Positions 33,675 through 41,395 of a DNA stretch of 41,843 nt are shown here, one piece after another. The DNA comes from an uncultured Acidobacteriota bacterium (GTDB lineage: Bacteria; Acidobacteriota; Blastocatellia; Pyrinomonadales; Pyrinomonadaceae). The stretch's first letter is position 1; the number at the start of each line of letters is the position of its first letter. A model generated the notes under the pieces. The model was not told the DNA's origin. It made no database searches and saw only the letters and a list, made by a program, of their open reading frames with translations. The position numbers and the translations under genes were made by a program. The DNA is taken from positions 1 through 41,843 of the forward strand of contig CADEGD010000037.1 in NCBI GenBank assembly GCA_902826795.1, given 5' to 3'.

Positions 33675-34574
33675 CTACGGTAGAAACGTACTCACGTACC
33701 AACCGATCAGTCGTTCACCGAAAAACAGGGCAAGCATCGATCCTATGCCCAGAAATATCCCGAACGGTATCTGCCCCTGTGTGTCTTCGCCTTTGCTTTT
33801 CTGTCGTGCAATGAAGATCGATCCGATGATTGCACCGGCAAAAGCACCGAAGAAAATCGCGAGAAAGGAAAGCCGCCATCCGAGGATCGCTCCAAAACCG
33901 AGCATCATCTTTACGTCGCCGAGCCCCATTGCATCAACGCCTCGAAGCCGTTTCCACAATTCGCCGACCAGCCACAGCGATCCGCCGCCTGCCAGTGCGC
34001 CCAACAGCCCGCTCGCCAGCGATACGAGCCAGACCGGAAACCCGGCCATTGCCGTCGCCGGCCAGTGAGACATGTCGCTAAAGTATTGAGGCCCGAATGC
34101 GATCGGAAATACGATGCGAATGAGCATTGCGAATACGAAGAAAGGATATGTGATCACGTTCGGCAAGATCATGTGCTCGGCATCGATGAACATGAGAGCA
34201 ACGAGCACCGAAACGAATATCAAAGCTATCGGCAGAAACGGCGTAAAGCCGACCTGCCAATACACCATCAGCCACAAAAGAGCGTGAAGAAGTTCGACGG
34301 CCGGATAGCGTGCCGAGATCGGCTCTTTGCAGGCCCGGCATTTCCCGCCGAGCATCAACCAGCCGAGCACCGGAATGTTGTCGTAAGGCTTGATCGGCGT
34401 GTTGCACTTGGGGCAATGCGAATTCGGAAAGGCGATCGATTCCTCACGCGGCACCCGATGGATTACGACGTTCAGAAAGCTGCCGACAAGGGAGCCGAGG
34501 ATGAATACGAAAAGGTAAGCGATCCATTCGGGCAGGCCAGTTGCCATTTCGAACGTTGAGACAAGCAATATCAT
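33675..34574 (-). CDS. pilD: Prepilin peptidase/N-methyltransferase
   Basis: 299 residues. The zinc-type N-terminal domain has CPKC (54-57) and CRAC (79-82). The aspartate protease pair is Asp131 in FIDAEHMILPN and Asp220 in MGLGDVKMM, the two canonical TFPP motifs. About seven hydrophobic helices place it in the inner membrane. It cuts the leader of type IV pilins or type II pseudopilins and methylates the new N-terminus. No pilin or secretion gene is in the window. The start may also be the ATG nine codons later (MATGLPEW). Confidence 0.96.
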   Translation of the reverse strand: MILLVSTFEMATGLPEWIAYLFVFILGSLVGSFLNVVIHRVPREESIAFPNSHCPKCNTPIKPYDNIPVLGWLMLGGKCRACKEPISARYPAVELLHALLWLMVYWQVGFTPFLPIALIFVSVLVALMFIDAEHMILPNVITYPFFVFAMLIRIVFPIAFGPQYFSDMSHWPATAMAGFPVWLVSLASGLLGALAGGGSLWLVGELWKRLRGVDAMGLGDVKMMLGFGAILGWRLSFLAIFFGAFAGAIIGSIFIARQKSKGEDTQGQIPFGIFLGIGSMLALFFGERLIGWYVSTFLP

Positions 34575-34597
34575 TGCAGTTCAATGGAGCAGGTAAA

Positions 34598-34627
34598 ATG
34601 AAGAAGGGTGTTAGAACAACACCCTTC
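34598..34627 (-). terminator. Terminator of the tldD-pmbA operon
   Basis: A perfect 10-bp stem (GAAGGGTGTT 34603-34612; complement 34618-34627) with loop AGAAC. On the minus strand it is followed by TTCATTTTACC, a modest T-run. It lies 43 nt after the stop of the PmbA-like gene. Confidence 0.75.
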
Positions 34628-34669
34628 CGATAATACGATGAAACGTCTTAAAAGTACGAACCAGTTTTT

Positions 34670-36019
34670 CTAAACTGCCTCAGACTGCGACGTAAAGTTA
34701 AACGCCTTCAGCTTGAGAGCCGGCAGCAGGGAAGCATTCGATCCGCCGCCTTCCGAACCACCGACACGCTCTGATCTTCCGACCATCAATACATTCCCTG
34801 GCCCGAGCATCTGCGTGACCGACTGATTGAAGCGGAAGTTGCGAAGCGGATACGCTATCTTTCCGTTCTCTATCAGCCAAACGCCATCACGGGTCAATCC
34901 GGTCGAGCTCGCCGTACGCTGGTCAGTCGGGCGAATGTACCAGAATCTTCCAACGAGAATGCCACGCTCAGTTGACTTGATCATATCGTCGACCGTATTC
35001 GTTTGGCCGCTCGTCCAGAACACGGTATTGACGGGTCCCGGCGTAGGCTCTTTACCCTTTTGTTTCGCCCAAAAGCGATTGTAAGTCAGAGTTTCCACGA
35101 CGCCGTCCTTCACCAATGTGATCCGCTGAGCGGGAATTCCGCCCTGAGCCGACTGTGATCCGGGAAGCTCGGCATTCCACGGATCGCTATAGATGGTAAC
35201 TTTCTCGTCAAACATCTTCTCGCCCAATTTGGTTTTCCCGCCGGGAAGAGAAAAAACGCTCCGCCCTTCCTCGGCGTTTCGAGCATTGAAAAGGAAGCCG
35301 AGATTTCCCATCAGATCCGCAACGGCCTGCGGCTCAAGAATGACGGTGTAAGTGCCGGGATCGATCGTACGTGCTCCTCTGCCTTCAAGAGCCTTCCGGA
35401 TCGCCTCTTCGGCAATACGCTTTGTATCCAGCTTTGCGGTATCGAAATGGCTCCGTAAGAAATAGCCCGAACTCTGGCCGTCCGAAGTCCTCGCGGTCGT
35501 CGACAAGCTAACGTTCGTCGAGCGTTCATACTCGAAGTTGCCGTTCTTTGACAGCGATCCGCCCGCCTGCACTCGCGTCGCGTGAAAGCCGGCTCCTATC
35601 ACTCCATTTTTTTCGCAATCGGCGATGATCGAGCCGATCGCCTTCGCACGGTCAGACAAAGATAGATTGGCTGTCGATTCGACATAGCCGTTAACGGGCT
35701 TGTATTCCTGCTTTCCGAGCGTCGGCATGTATTCGCGATCTACGGGCGCCGTTGCCGCGATCTTCTGAGCTCGCTCGACCATATCTTTCAGGCTGGCGTC
35801 ATCCAGATCGTTAGTGCTTGCCGCACCGCGTTTGCCCCCGACCCAGACGGTAACGTTCGCGTTTCGCGAAACGCGATTGCCACTAGTCAGTATGTTGTTG
35901 CCAGCGAATCGAAGATGCGAAAGCTTGTCGCTTCCCACCCCCGCGGATACGTCGTCCGCCTTAACAAACGACAATATCTTTTCGGTAAATGCTTTGGTTT
36001 CTTGTTCGGTAAGCAGCAT
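34670..36019 (-). CDS. PmbA/TldE-like subunit of TldD-type protease
   Basis: 449 residues from ATG 36019, 1 nt after the tldD stop; a start inside tldD (36049) is possible but overlaps. The fold is seen in VKADDVSAGVGSDKLSHLRFAGN near the N-terminus, then TVILEPQAVADLMGNLGFLFNARNAEEG, NRFWAKQKG and the C-terminal RNFRFNQSVTQML. It lacks the HExxxH site, as PmbA proteins do. TldD-PmbA heterodimers process peptides (microcin, gyrase inhibitor, RiPPs). No signal peptide is present here, although the partner carries one. Confidence 0.88.
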   Translation of the reverse strand: MLLTEQETKAFTEKILSFVKADDVSAGVGSDKLSHLRFAGNNILTSGNRVSRNANVTVWVGGKRGAASTNDLDDASLKDMVERAQKIAATAPVDREYMPTLGKQEYKPVNGYVESTANLSLSDRAKAIGSIIADCEKNGVIGAGFHATRVQAGGSLSKNGNFEYERSTNVSLSTTARTSDGQSSGYFLRSHFDTAKLDTKRIAEEAIRKALEGRGARTIDPGTYTVILEPQAVADLMGNLGFLFNARNAEEGRSVFSLPGGKTKLGEKMFDEKVTIYSDPWNAELPGSQSAQGGIPAQRITLVKDGVVETLTYNRFWAKQKGKEPTPGPVNTVFWTSGQTNTVDDMIKSTERGILVGRFWYIRPTDQRTASSTGLTRDGVWLIENGKIAYPLRNFRFNQSVTQMLGPGNVLMVGRSERVGGSEGGGSNASLLPALKLKAFNFTSQSEAV

Positions 36020-36020
36020 T

Positions 36021-37622
36021 TTAGTGATCGTCCTCCATCTGTCCGGCATTCGGAGATGAAGCCGTATTCAACACGTTAATATTTCTAAACCTCGCAACCG
36101 GACAGCCGTGCGATACCGCGTTAGACTGGCCCGGTTCGCCCTTTCCGTCGTTGAAAGAGCCGGGTATTTCGTACGTCGACTGTCCGCCTAATCCGTCGCA
36201 GGATCCCCAGAAATCCGTCGTCCGCGATTGATATGCAACGTCGCGAAGCATTCCGCCAACTTTGCCGTTCTTGATCTCCCAGAAAGTTTGTCCGCCAAAT
36301 TGGAAGTTGTAACGCTGCTGATCGATCGAATAGCTGCCGCGTCCATAGATCAGGATTCCGTTTTCGACTCCCGCAACGAGGTCATCCTGAGAGACATTTC
36401 CAGCCGCCGGCTTCAGCGAGACATTAGGCATTCGCGGAAACGGGACGCTGCCCCAACTGTCTGCATGCAGACATCCGTAAGACTTGTTGCGTCCTACCAC
36501 TTTCGCCAGGTCTCGCGTCGTCTGCCAGTCGACAAAAACGCCGTCCTTGACAAGATTCCACTCCTGTCCCGGCACGCCCTCGTCGTCCCATCCGACCGAG
36601 GCCAAACCAAGCTTCTGCGTTCGATCGGCAACGAAATTGACGATCTTCGAGCCGAACTGAAGCTTGCCGGTCTTGTCAGGCGTAAGGAAGCTCGTTCCCG
36701 CGTAATTCGCTTCCCAAAGCAAAGCTCGATCGAGCTCCGTCGGATGCCCGACCGATTCGTGGATCGTCAAAAACAGGTGCGACGGATGCAGAATGAGATC
36801 ATACTTTCCGGGCTTTACAGACGGAGCGGTGAGCTTCATCACGGCGTGCTCCGCTGCGGTTTTAGCCTCGGCCGCCCAATCGTGCTTCGACATATATTCG
36901 TAGCCGATCGACTGCGCCTCGCGAAGGGAATTGACCGCCTGAAAGTCACCCGTGGTGCGGTTTACCGCGGTCGCCGAAAAGCTTGGATTGCCTCGGACGA
37001 GATGCTGCTCGATGCGCGAGCCATCGCTGGTTGCGAGATACTTCTGTTCGTTTACCCACGCCATCGAAGAGTTGACGAAGTTAACACCGGCAACGCCAAG
37101 TGCGGCCTCGTTGATCTTCAAAAGGGAAGTCGTCTTTTCATCGGCGGGAACCTCGAACGGATCTCTTTCCAGCGGAGTCTTCCACGTACCGACAACTTTC
37201 GGAGTCGGCACAAGGTCGATCTTTTTCTTTTGATACGGAGCATTGGCCTTTGCGATTTCAACCGCTTCCTTCGTAACCCGCTGAACTTCTTCAGCCGTCA
37301 CCAGCGGGCTCGCCGCAAATCCCCACGTGCCGTTCACGAGCACGCGAACTCCAAAGCCGAAGTTCTGCCCGCTCGAAACATTCAGCACCTGCCGCTCGCG
37401 AGTGTTTACCGCCTCCAGCCGATACCGGTTGATCCTGATATCGGCATACGAAGCCCCGAGACGTTTCGCCGTCGCCAAAGCCGCGTCAGCCAACGCATCC
37501 TTATTCACATTGAACAAAGCCTCGCCCGCCGCATGCGCGTCATACACCCAACTCGGCAAAACCGCAGCAGCACCAAAAGCGACACCGGCAGTCTTAACGA
37601 ATTCTCTTCGAGAAAAATTCAT
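36021..37622 (-). CDS. TldD-like zinc metalloprotease with Tat signal
   Basis: 533 residues. Starts MNFSRREFVKTAGVAFGAAA: twin Arg at residues 5-6 (S-R-R-E-F-V-K), hydrophobic stretch and likely cleavage after DAHA (about residue 31). The catalytic site is HESVGHPTE (His288, Glu289, His293), the TldD form H-E-x-x-x-H, and the C-terminus has HGCPVARF with the conserved Cys. The standard TldD is cytoplasmic, so this is an exported form. Presumably it functions with the PmbA-like protein encoded 1 nt downstream, but that lacks a signal and might be carried along (piggy-back export) or remain inside. No precursor peptide is nearby. Confidence 0.9.
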   Translation of the reverse strand: MNFSRREFVKTAGVAFGAAAVLPSWVYDAHAAGEALFNVNKDALADAALATAKRLGASYADIRINRYRLEAVNTRERQVLNVSSGQNFGFGVRVLVNGTWGFAASPLVTAEEVQRVTKEAVEIAKANAPYQKKKIDLVPTPKVVGTWKTPLERDPFEVPADEKTTSLLKINEAALGVAGVNFVNSSMAWVNEQKYLATSDGSRIEQHLVRGNPSFSATAVNRTTGDFQAVNSLREAQSIGYEYMSKHDWAAEAKTAAEHAVMKLTAPSVKPGKYDLILHPSHLFLTIHESVGHPTELDRALLWEANYAGTSFLTPDKTGKLQFGSKIVNFVADRTQKLGLASVGWDDEGVPGQEWNLVKDGVFVDWQTTRDLAKVVGRNKSYGCLHADSWGSVPFPRMPNVSLKPAAGNVSQDDLVAGVENGILIYGRGSYSIDQQRYNFQFGGQTFWEIKNGKVGGMLRDVAYQSRTTDFWGSCDGLGGQSTYEIPGSFNDGKGEPGQSNAVSHGCPVARFRNINVLNTASSPNAGQMEDDH

Positions 37623-37726
37623 TTGATTTTCACCTGATTTAGATTGTGAGATCCGAGGAACGAGAAACAGTTTATTGCGGTTCTACGCGAGTGTCAAAAT
37701 AACCGGGAATTATCCCGAATCCTCGG

Positions 37727-38416
37727 TTATCCATTCGTATTTCTGATACTCCACAAAAGCTCGACGGAATCATCGGCCAGCGGGCGCAGCTTGTTTGCGT
37801 CAGGAAGTATCTCCTCGTTGAACGGAAGGAAATCTCGGCGTGAGACGACTTGGCCCATTGTATTGATGAGAACGCGCGGCGAACCGAGTTGGTCGGTTAC
37901 AGTCCAACTAGTTGTCGGATTAGGTGCGGGCGGTTTGCTTGAATACTAGGCGATCAGTTTTCCGCTTGAATAAACGAAAGTCGTTTCCTCATCCAGGACG
38001 CCGTTCGCATAGGCCTTCTTCTTGATTCGTTTGCCTTCACCGTCGTAAAAGTATTCACCGACGAGATTGTTACTGGCGTCGCGAATCTCTTTCTGTTTGT
38101 TGTCACCATTGAAGACAAATGAACGATTCTCAGCGTCGGTTGTCAGGTTTCCGTTCTTGTCGAATAGGTATCCTTGACCTGACGTGAATCGATTTGTGTT
38201 GGGATCGATCGCGGGATGAGTGACGGCTGTGTGAGTAATTTGATTAGCTCCAGAAAACTTCGCATGCGTCAGGCGATTTCCGTAGCGATCATAAGTAAAT
38301 CCCTGTTTCCAGGTCTGCGTGGTGTTGCTCGTCTCTCTTGCTTCGATTAGTCGGTAAAGAGAATCGTACTTGTACGTCTGAACGACGGGATTCGAGAGAC
38401 CTCTAAAGTTAAGCGT
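37727..38416 (-). pseudogene. Rhs core fragment C (nonsense codon, no toxin tip)
   Basis: On the minus strand from 38416 the frame reads YKYDSLYRLIEARET, FTYDRYGNRLT, GYLFDKNGNLTTDAENRSF, YFYDGEGKRIKKKAYANGV and FVYSSGKLIA, then TAG at 37946-37948 where the related fragment B has Glu (KLVAEYS), then DQLGSPRVLINTMGQVVSRR and FLPFNEE. It continues to a TAA at 37727. Near 37760 the matching sequence moves to another frame (F-V-E-Y-Q-K). It begins right after an in-frame TAG (38417-38419) and has no start codon of its own. It has lost the tip, since the sequence ends in the FTGYQKD-like segment, well before the conserved DPxG of Rhs cores. Confidence 0.85.
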
Positions 38417-38459
38417 CTACCTGGCGACATTGGGGTTGGCCGTTGGTCGCTCCTCGCAA

Positions 38460-38990
38460 CTAGAAAAATCTTGTTGACCATATTTCTACAGCCTTATCAA
38501 TAGACGCGTCGTCGTGGCTCCCTGATACCGCGCTCCGAAAGATATTCTCAGATATTAAGATTGGGGCAAGTTCTTTCTTAAACTTGAAACCCGTCGCAAC
38601 GGGCATATTTCCTTCTAGATAGTCGGGATTTCCCGTGGCCCAGTTGAGTTGTGGGAAGTTTCTAACAAACGTCTCACCCAGATAATAAGCTGCGGCAAGG
38701 ATAATAGCATTTGATGGATCATCAAAATCGAATAATCCTTTCCGATAATCGTCCGTGTTCCTGATGAACTCGGGAACATTTGGATCGGGATCTCTCGGAG
38801 TTGTTTTCAGGTTGGGGATCAAAGCCTTAAAGACAGTTGGCAATGACTCAATGCTGAAATCAAGATCAGTGGTGAAATGAAGATTCTCCTCCAGCATCTG
38901 CATTCCGCGATCTTTTCCAAAGGTGAGAAACTCATTTAGGTACTCCTGTGCTTCCTCCTTCGACATTGTCTCGAAAATGCTGATTTTCAT
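38460..38990 (-). CDS. Putative immunity protein of the PD-(D/E)XK toxin tip
   Basis: 176 residues: MKISIFETMSKEEAQEYLNE, LDFSIESLPTVFKALIPNLK, then AIILAAAYYLGETFVRNFPQ and WATGNPDYLEGNMPVATGFK. It is mainly helical, acidic in the N-terminal half, with no signal or membrane segment. It starts 11 nt after the stop of the toxin tip (39002), same strand, the normal place of an immunity gene. I cannot assign it to a known Imm family. Immunity function is positional inference. Confidence 0.75.
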   Translation of the reverse strand: MKISIFETMSKEEAQEYLNEFLTFGKDRGMQMLEENLHFTTDLDFSIESLPTVFKALIPNLKTTPRDPDPNVPEFIRNTDDYRKGLFDFDDPSNAIILAAAYYLGETFVRNFPQLNWATGNPDYLEGNMPVATGFKFKKELAPILISENIFRSAVSGSHDDASIDKAVEIWSTRFF

Positions 38991-39001
38991 TTATTGCACC
39001 C

Positions 39002-39580
39002 CTAGTGAACTGTGTATTTTATGCCGTTTTGGGTAAGGAAATCCAATACTTCCTGCTGTGCTCCTTGGAAGAAATGCCAGTGAGCTCCGTTGATCTGTTT
39101 CGTACTTATCAATTCGACATCCTTCATGATCTGTTTTCTGAATGATGAAGATAGTCCGACATTTAAGCCAGCTTTCGCTTCATACGCGACTCCGTCGACA
39201 AGGAAGTCAGGAATTCGGTTGCCCAAGGTTGTCGCGATCGGTTTAGTATTTTTCTCCACCGCTCCCCCAAGCACCTGGGCGAGTCGTGCTTCGCCCCACT
39301 TACCTAGCGAGCTTGCGGCTTTGGGCACTATAGCGGTGGTCGCTTTCGTTGCGGCTCCACCTCCTGCACTATTTAATCCATATGTTGATAATGCTGATCC
39401 GCCACCAAAAAAGTATCTTCCTAAGCCCGCTCCTGCTCCGTTCATTATTGAGATTTTCCCGAAATGATAGAAGGCACCATCTGTGTTGGCGGTCCGTATG
39501 TCGGCTGTCAAATAGGCGAAATCCTTGACGCCAATCATCTCGTACAGAAATCCGTCGTAATCTCCGTTGAAACCACCCAT
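39002..39580 (-). CDS. Rhs C-terminal toxin tip, PD-(D/E)XK nuclease-like
   Basis: 192 residues from ATG 39580. After a Gly/Ala-rich helix and loop (GAGAGLGRYFFGGGSALSTY, then GGGAATKA) comes SSLGKWGEARLAQVLGGAVE (Glu97), RIPDFLVDGVAYEAKAGLN (Asp125, Glu134, Lys136) and GAHWHFFQGAQQEVLDFLTQ. Glu...PD-F...E-x-K in this order is the core of PD-(D/E)XK nucleases. The frame is one base out from the upstream Rhs fragment B (39535-40479): near AAAA at 39583-39586 one extra A would join LAQDENAAK to I-M-G-G-F-N-G. So the tip was most likely part of an Rhs protein. The domain should cut nucleic acids in competitors. Confidence 0.75.
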   Translation of the reverse strand: MGGFNGDYDGFLYEMIGVKDFAYLTADIRTANTDGAFYHFGKISIMNGAGAGLGRYFFGGGSALSTYGLNSAGGGAATKATTAIVPKAASSLGKWGEARLAQVLGGAVEKNTKPIATTLGNRIPDFLVDGVAYEAKAGLNVGLSSSFRKQIMKDVELISTKQINGAHWHFFQGAQQEVLDFLTQNGIKYTVH

Positions 39581-40479
39581 AATTTTGCCGCATTCTCGTC
39601 CTGGGCAAGATACTGATTATTCGAGTTCGGATCTAGGCCGGACCAGTTACCATCACTGGCACGATACACATAGTTTTCCCACCTCTGATTAACATCGTAG
39701 AGGTCCTCGTCCGGATCATCATCGAACCAACGGATTTTTCGAACACCGCTCGCCCTATCTATTACATCCCACCAGTCCAAGCCGTTAGGGTCCGTAATAC
39801 GGATTGGGCGATTGCCAACGTAAACATACCGATTAAAGGTTTGCGGATTCGCAGACTTACCAGAAGCCAGCCACGGATCGACGGCGGTGAAGCGTCCGAA
39901 GCGGTTTTCGTACATCCTCGCTTCGGCGAAGTCGAGTTGGGTTTCGGAGTCTTTCTGGTATCCGGTAAACTTTTGGCGGAGGTCGTCCGAGTTATTGCTG
40001 TAGTTGAGTGCGGCGGTACGGGCGGCGCCGACGTTTTCGAAGATATCCTCGCCGAACGGCATGAAGTCGCGGCGGGATTTGACTTGGCCGAGTTGGTTGG
40101 TGATTATCCTCGGACTGCCAAGATGGTCGGTTGTCGTGTATGCGACAGTCGGAGTCTGCGATACTTGGTTCGAATACTCCGCCACCAACTTGCCCGACGA
40201 GTAAACGAAAATTGTTTCTTCTGCTAGTGCTCCTCCCGCATACCTTTGCTTCTTGATTCTCTTACCCTCGCCGTCGTAGAAATAGCGTCCGACTACTTCC
40301 GTACCGCGTTTTGTTTCGGTCTGTTTGTTGTCGCCGTTAAAAACGAACGTTCTGGCCGAAGATGTGATTGGATCAATGTCACTAATGACATTGCCGTTCT
40401 TGTCATACGAGAAGCCTTGATTCAGACCGAAGCGATCAGTTTGCTCGAAGAGTGCGAGTGATGCCTGACCCGCAATAAT
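39535..40479 (-). pseudogene. Rhs core fragment B, 5'-truncated, frameshifted at the toxin junction
   Basis: Open on the minus strand from the base after TAG 40480-40482 to a TGA at 39535. Contains GFSYDKNGNVISDIDP, TFVFNGDNKQTETKRG, YFYDGEGKRIKKQRYAGG, DHLGSPRIITNQLGQVKSRR, FMPFGEDIF, RQKFTGYQKDSETQLDFAEA, FTAVDPWLASGKSANPQTFN and RYVYVGNRPIRITDPNGLDWWD, the Rhs/YD-repeat core ending with the conserved D-P-N-G-L-D. There is no start codon or ribosome site in its 5' half: the first bases follow directly on the LRR immunity gene's distal stop. It ends out of frame with the toxin tip at 39002. Confidence 0.85.
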
Positions 40480-40558
40480 CTAAGGTTGCAGTGCTCTACT
40501 GATCTTGCTCTGAGGACCGGCAATTTCTGCAAATTTATGAGAGTAGTGCTGCTGATCA

Positions 40559-41371
40559 TTAAAATCCCACATACCCTATTCCGACCGCGGGTGAAAGGTC
40601 TCCATCCACGACACTCGTGCCGATAAACGATAAAAATTCGAGGTCGGGCAATGACTTGACAAACTCTAAAGATTGGATTGAAGCGGAATCACTAATTATT
40701 AGTTTCTTAAGATTTCCTAACCTGGATAGAACTTCGTAGCTAGCTATCTTTCTGCACTGATCAAACTCAAGCGTCGTGAGGCTGGAGATGAGATTCGAAA
40801 GAGCAGAGATATCTTTAAGATGTCTTGCTTTGAATACAGTCAATTCCCTCAGTACCGGAAAGTTATTAATTCCTGCTAGAGAGTTAATATTAGCTCCAAA
40901 CATGTCAAGAGTTTTGAGTGAGGAAAGCTGCGGAATTTGTTTGAGTGTTTTGTCGCTTGGCTTATATCCCGACACTGTAAGATTTTGTAATTGCTCACAG
41001 CTTTCTAGGGAAATTAATCTCTTGGAAAGCTCACACGCCAAGGTTGTAAGATTCGGGAAGTTAGACAGATCAATAACTGTTTTTTTGTTATCAATAAAAC
41101 CAAGAAAGTTCAATCGACGGAGATCGTTCAAAACGGAAATATCATAGCGAGGTTCAGGTACAGTAATCCCTTCAACGAAGTCTCTCAATTCTTTTAAAAA
41201 AGAGAGGTCAGTTCCCTTAAAGCCCATAAAACTGTTTATTCCGATATACCGAAGATCATGTTGCAAAATGTAGGTTATACACGCATCGATCCGTTCTGAA
41301 TCGAACATGAACATATCCTTCCCATCAGTCCGGGTTAGAATTTTAAAGCCTTCGGGCGTTGTTTTAACCAT
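40559..41371 (-). CDS. Leucine-rich-repeat protein, putative immunity protein, C-terminal frameshift
   Basis: 270 residues with about eight LRR units, for example FPNLTTLACELSKRLISLES, LQNLTVSGYKPSDKTLKQIP, LSSLKTLDMFGANINSLAGI and LGNLKKLIISDSASIQSLEF. It starts 24 nt after the candidate GIY-YIG toxin tip. Its stop TAA (40559-40561) comes in YVGF; removal of one T from TTTT (complement of 40561-40564) would continue it as NDQQHYSHKFAEIAGPQSKI and end with TAG at 40480-40482, about 26 more residues. LRR immunity proteins are known for polymorphic toxins. The assignment is from position. Confidence 0.78.
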   Translation of the reverse strand: MVKTTPEGFKILTRTDGKDMFMFDSERIDACITYILQHDLRYIGINSFMGFKGTDLSFLKELRDFVEGITVPEPRYDISVLNDLRRLNFLGFIDNKKTVIDLSNFPNLTTLACELSKRLISLESCEQLQNLTVSGYKPSDKTLKQIPQLSSLKTLDMFGANINSLAGINNFPVLRELTVFKARHLKDISALSNLISSLTTLEFDQCRKIASYEVLSRLGNLKKLIISDSASIQSLEFVKSLPDLEFLSFIGTSVVDGDLSPAVGIGYVGF

Positions 41372-41395
41372 ATTTTAATTTTGACCCGTAGTTTG

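Noticed and set aside
36228..37637. 469-residue open frame on plus strand
   Set aside because: Antisense to the TldD gene, Arg-rich, no motifs or ribosome site; TldD on minus has full catalytic motifs.
39575..39590. Programmed -1 frameshift in the Rhs gene
   Set aside because: The AAAATTA run is not a proper X-XXY-YYZ slippery site and no clear downstream stem was found; an indel is simpler.
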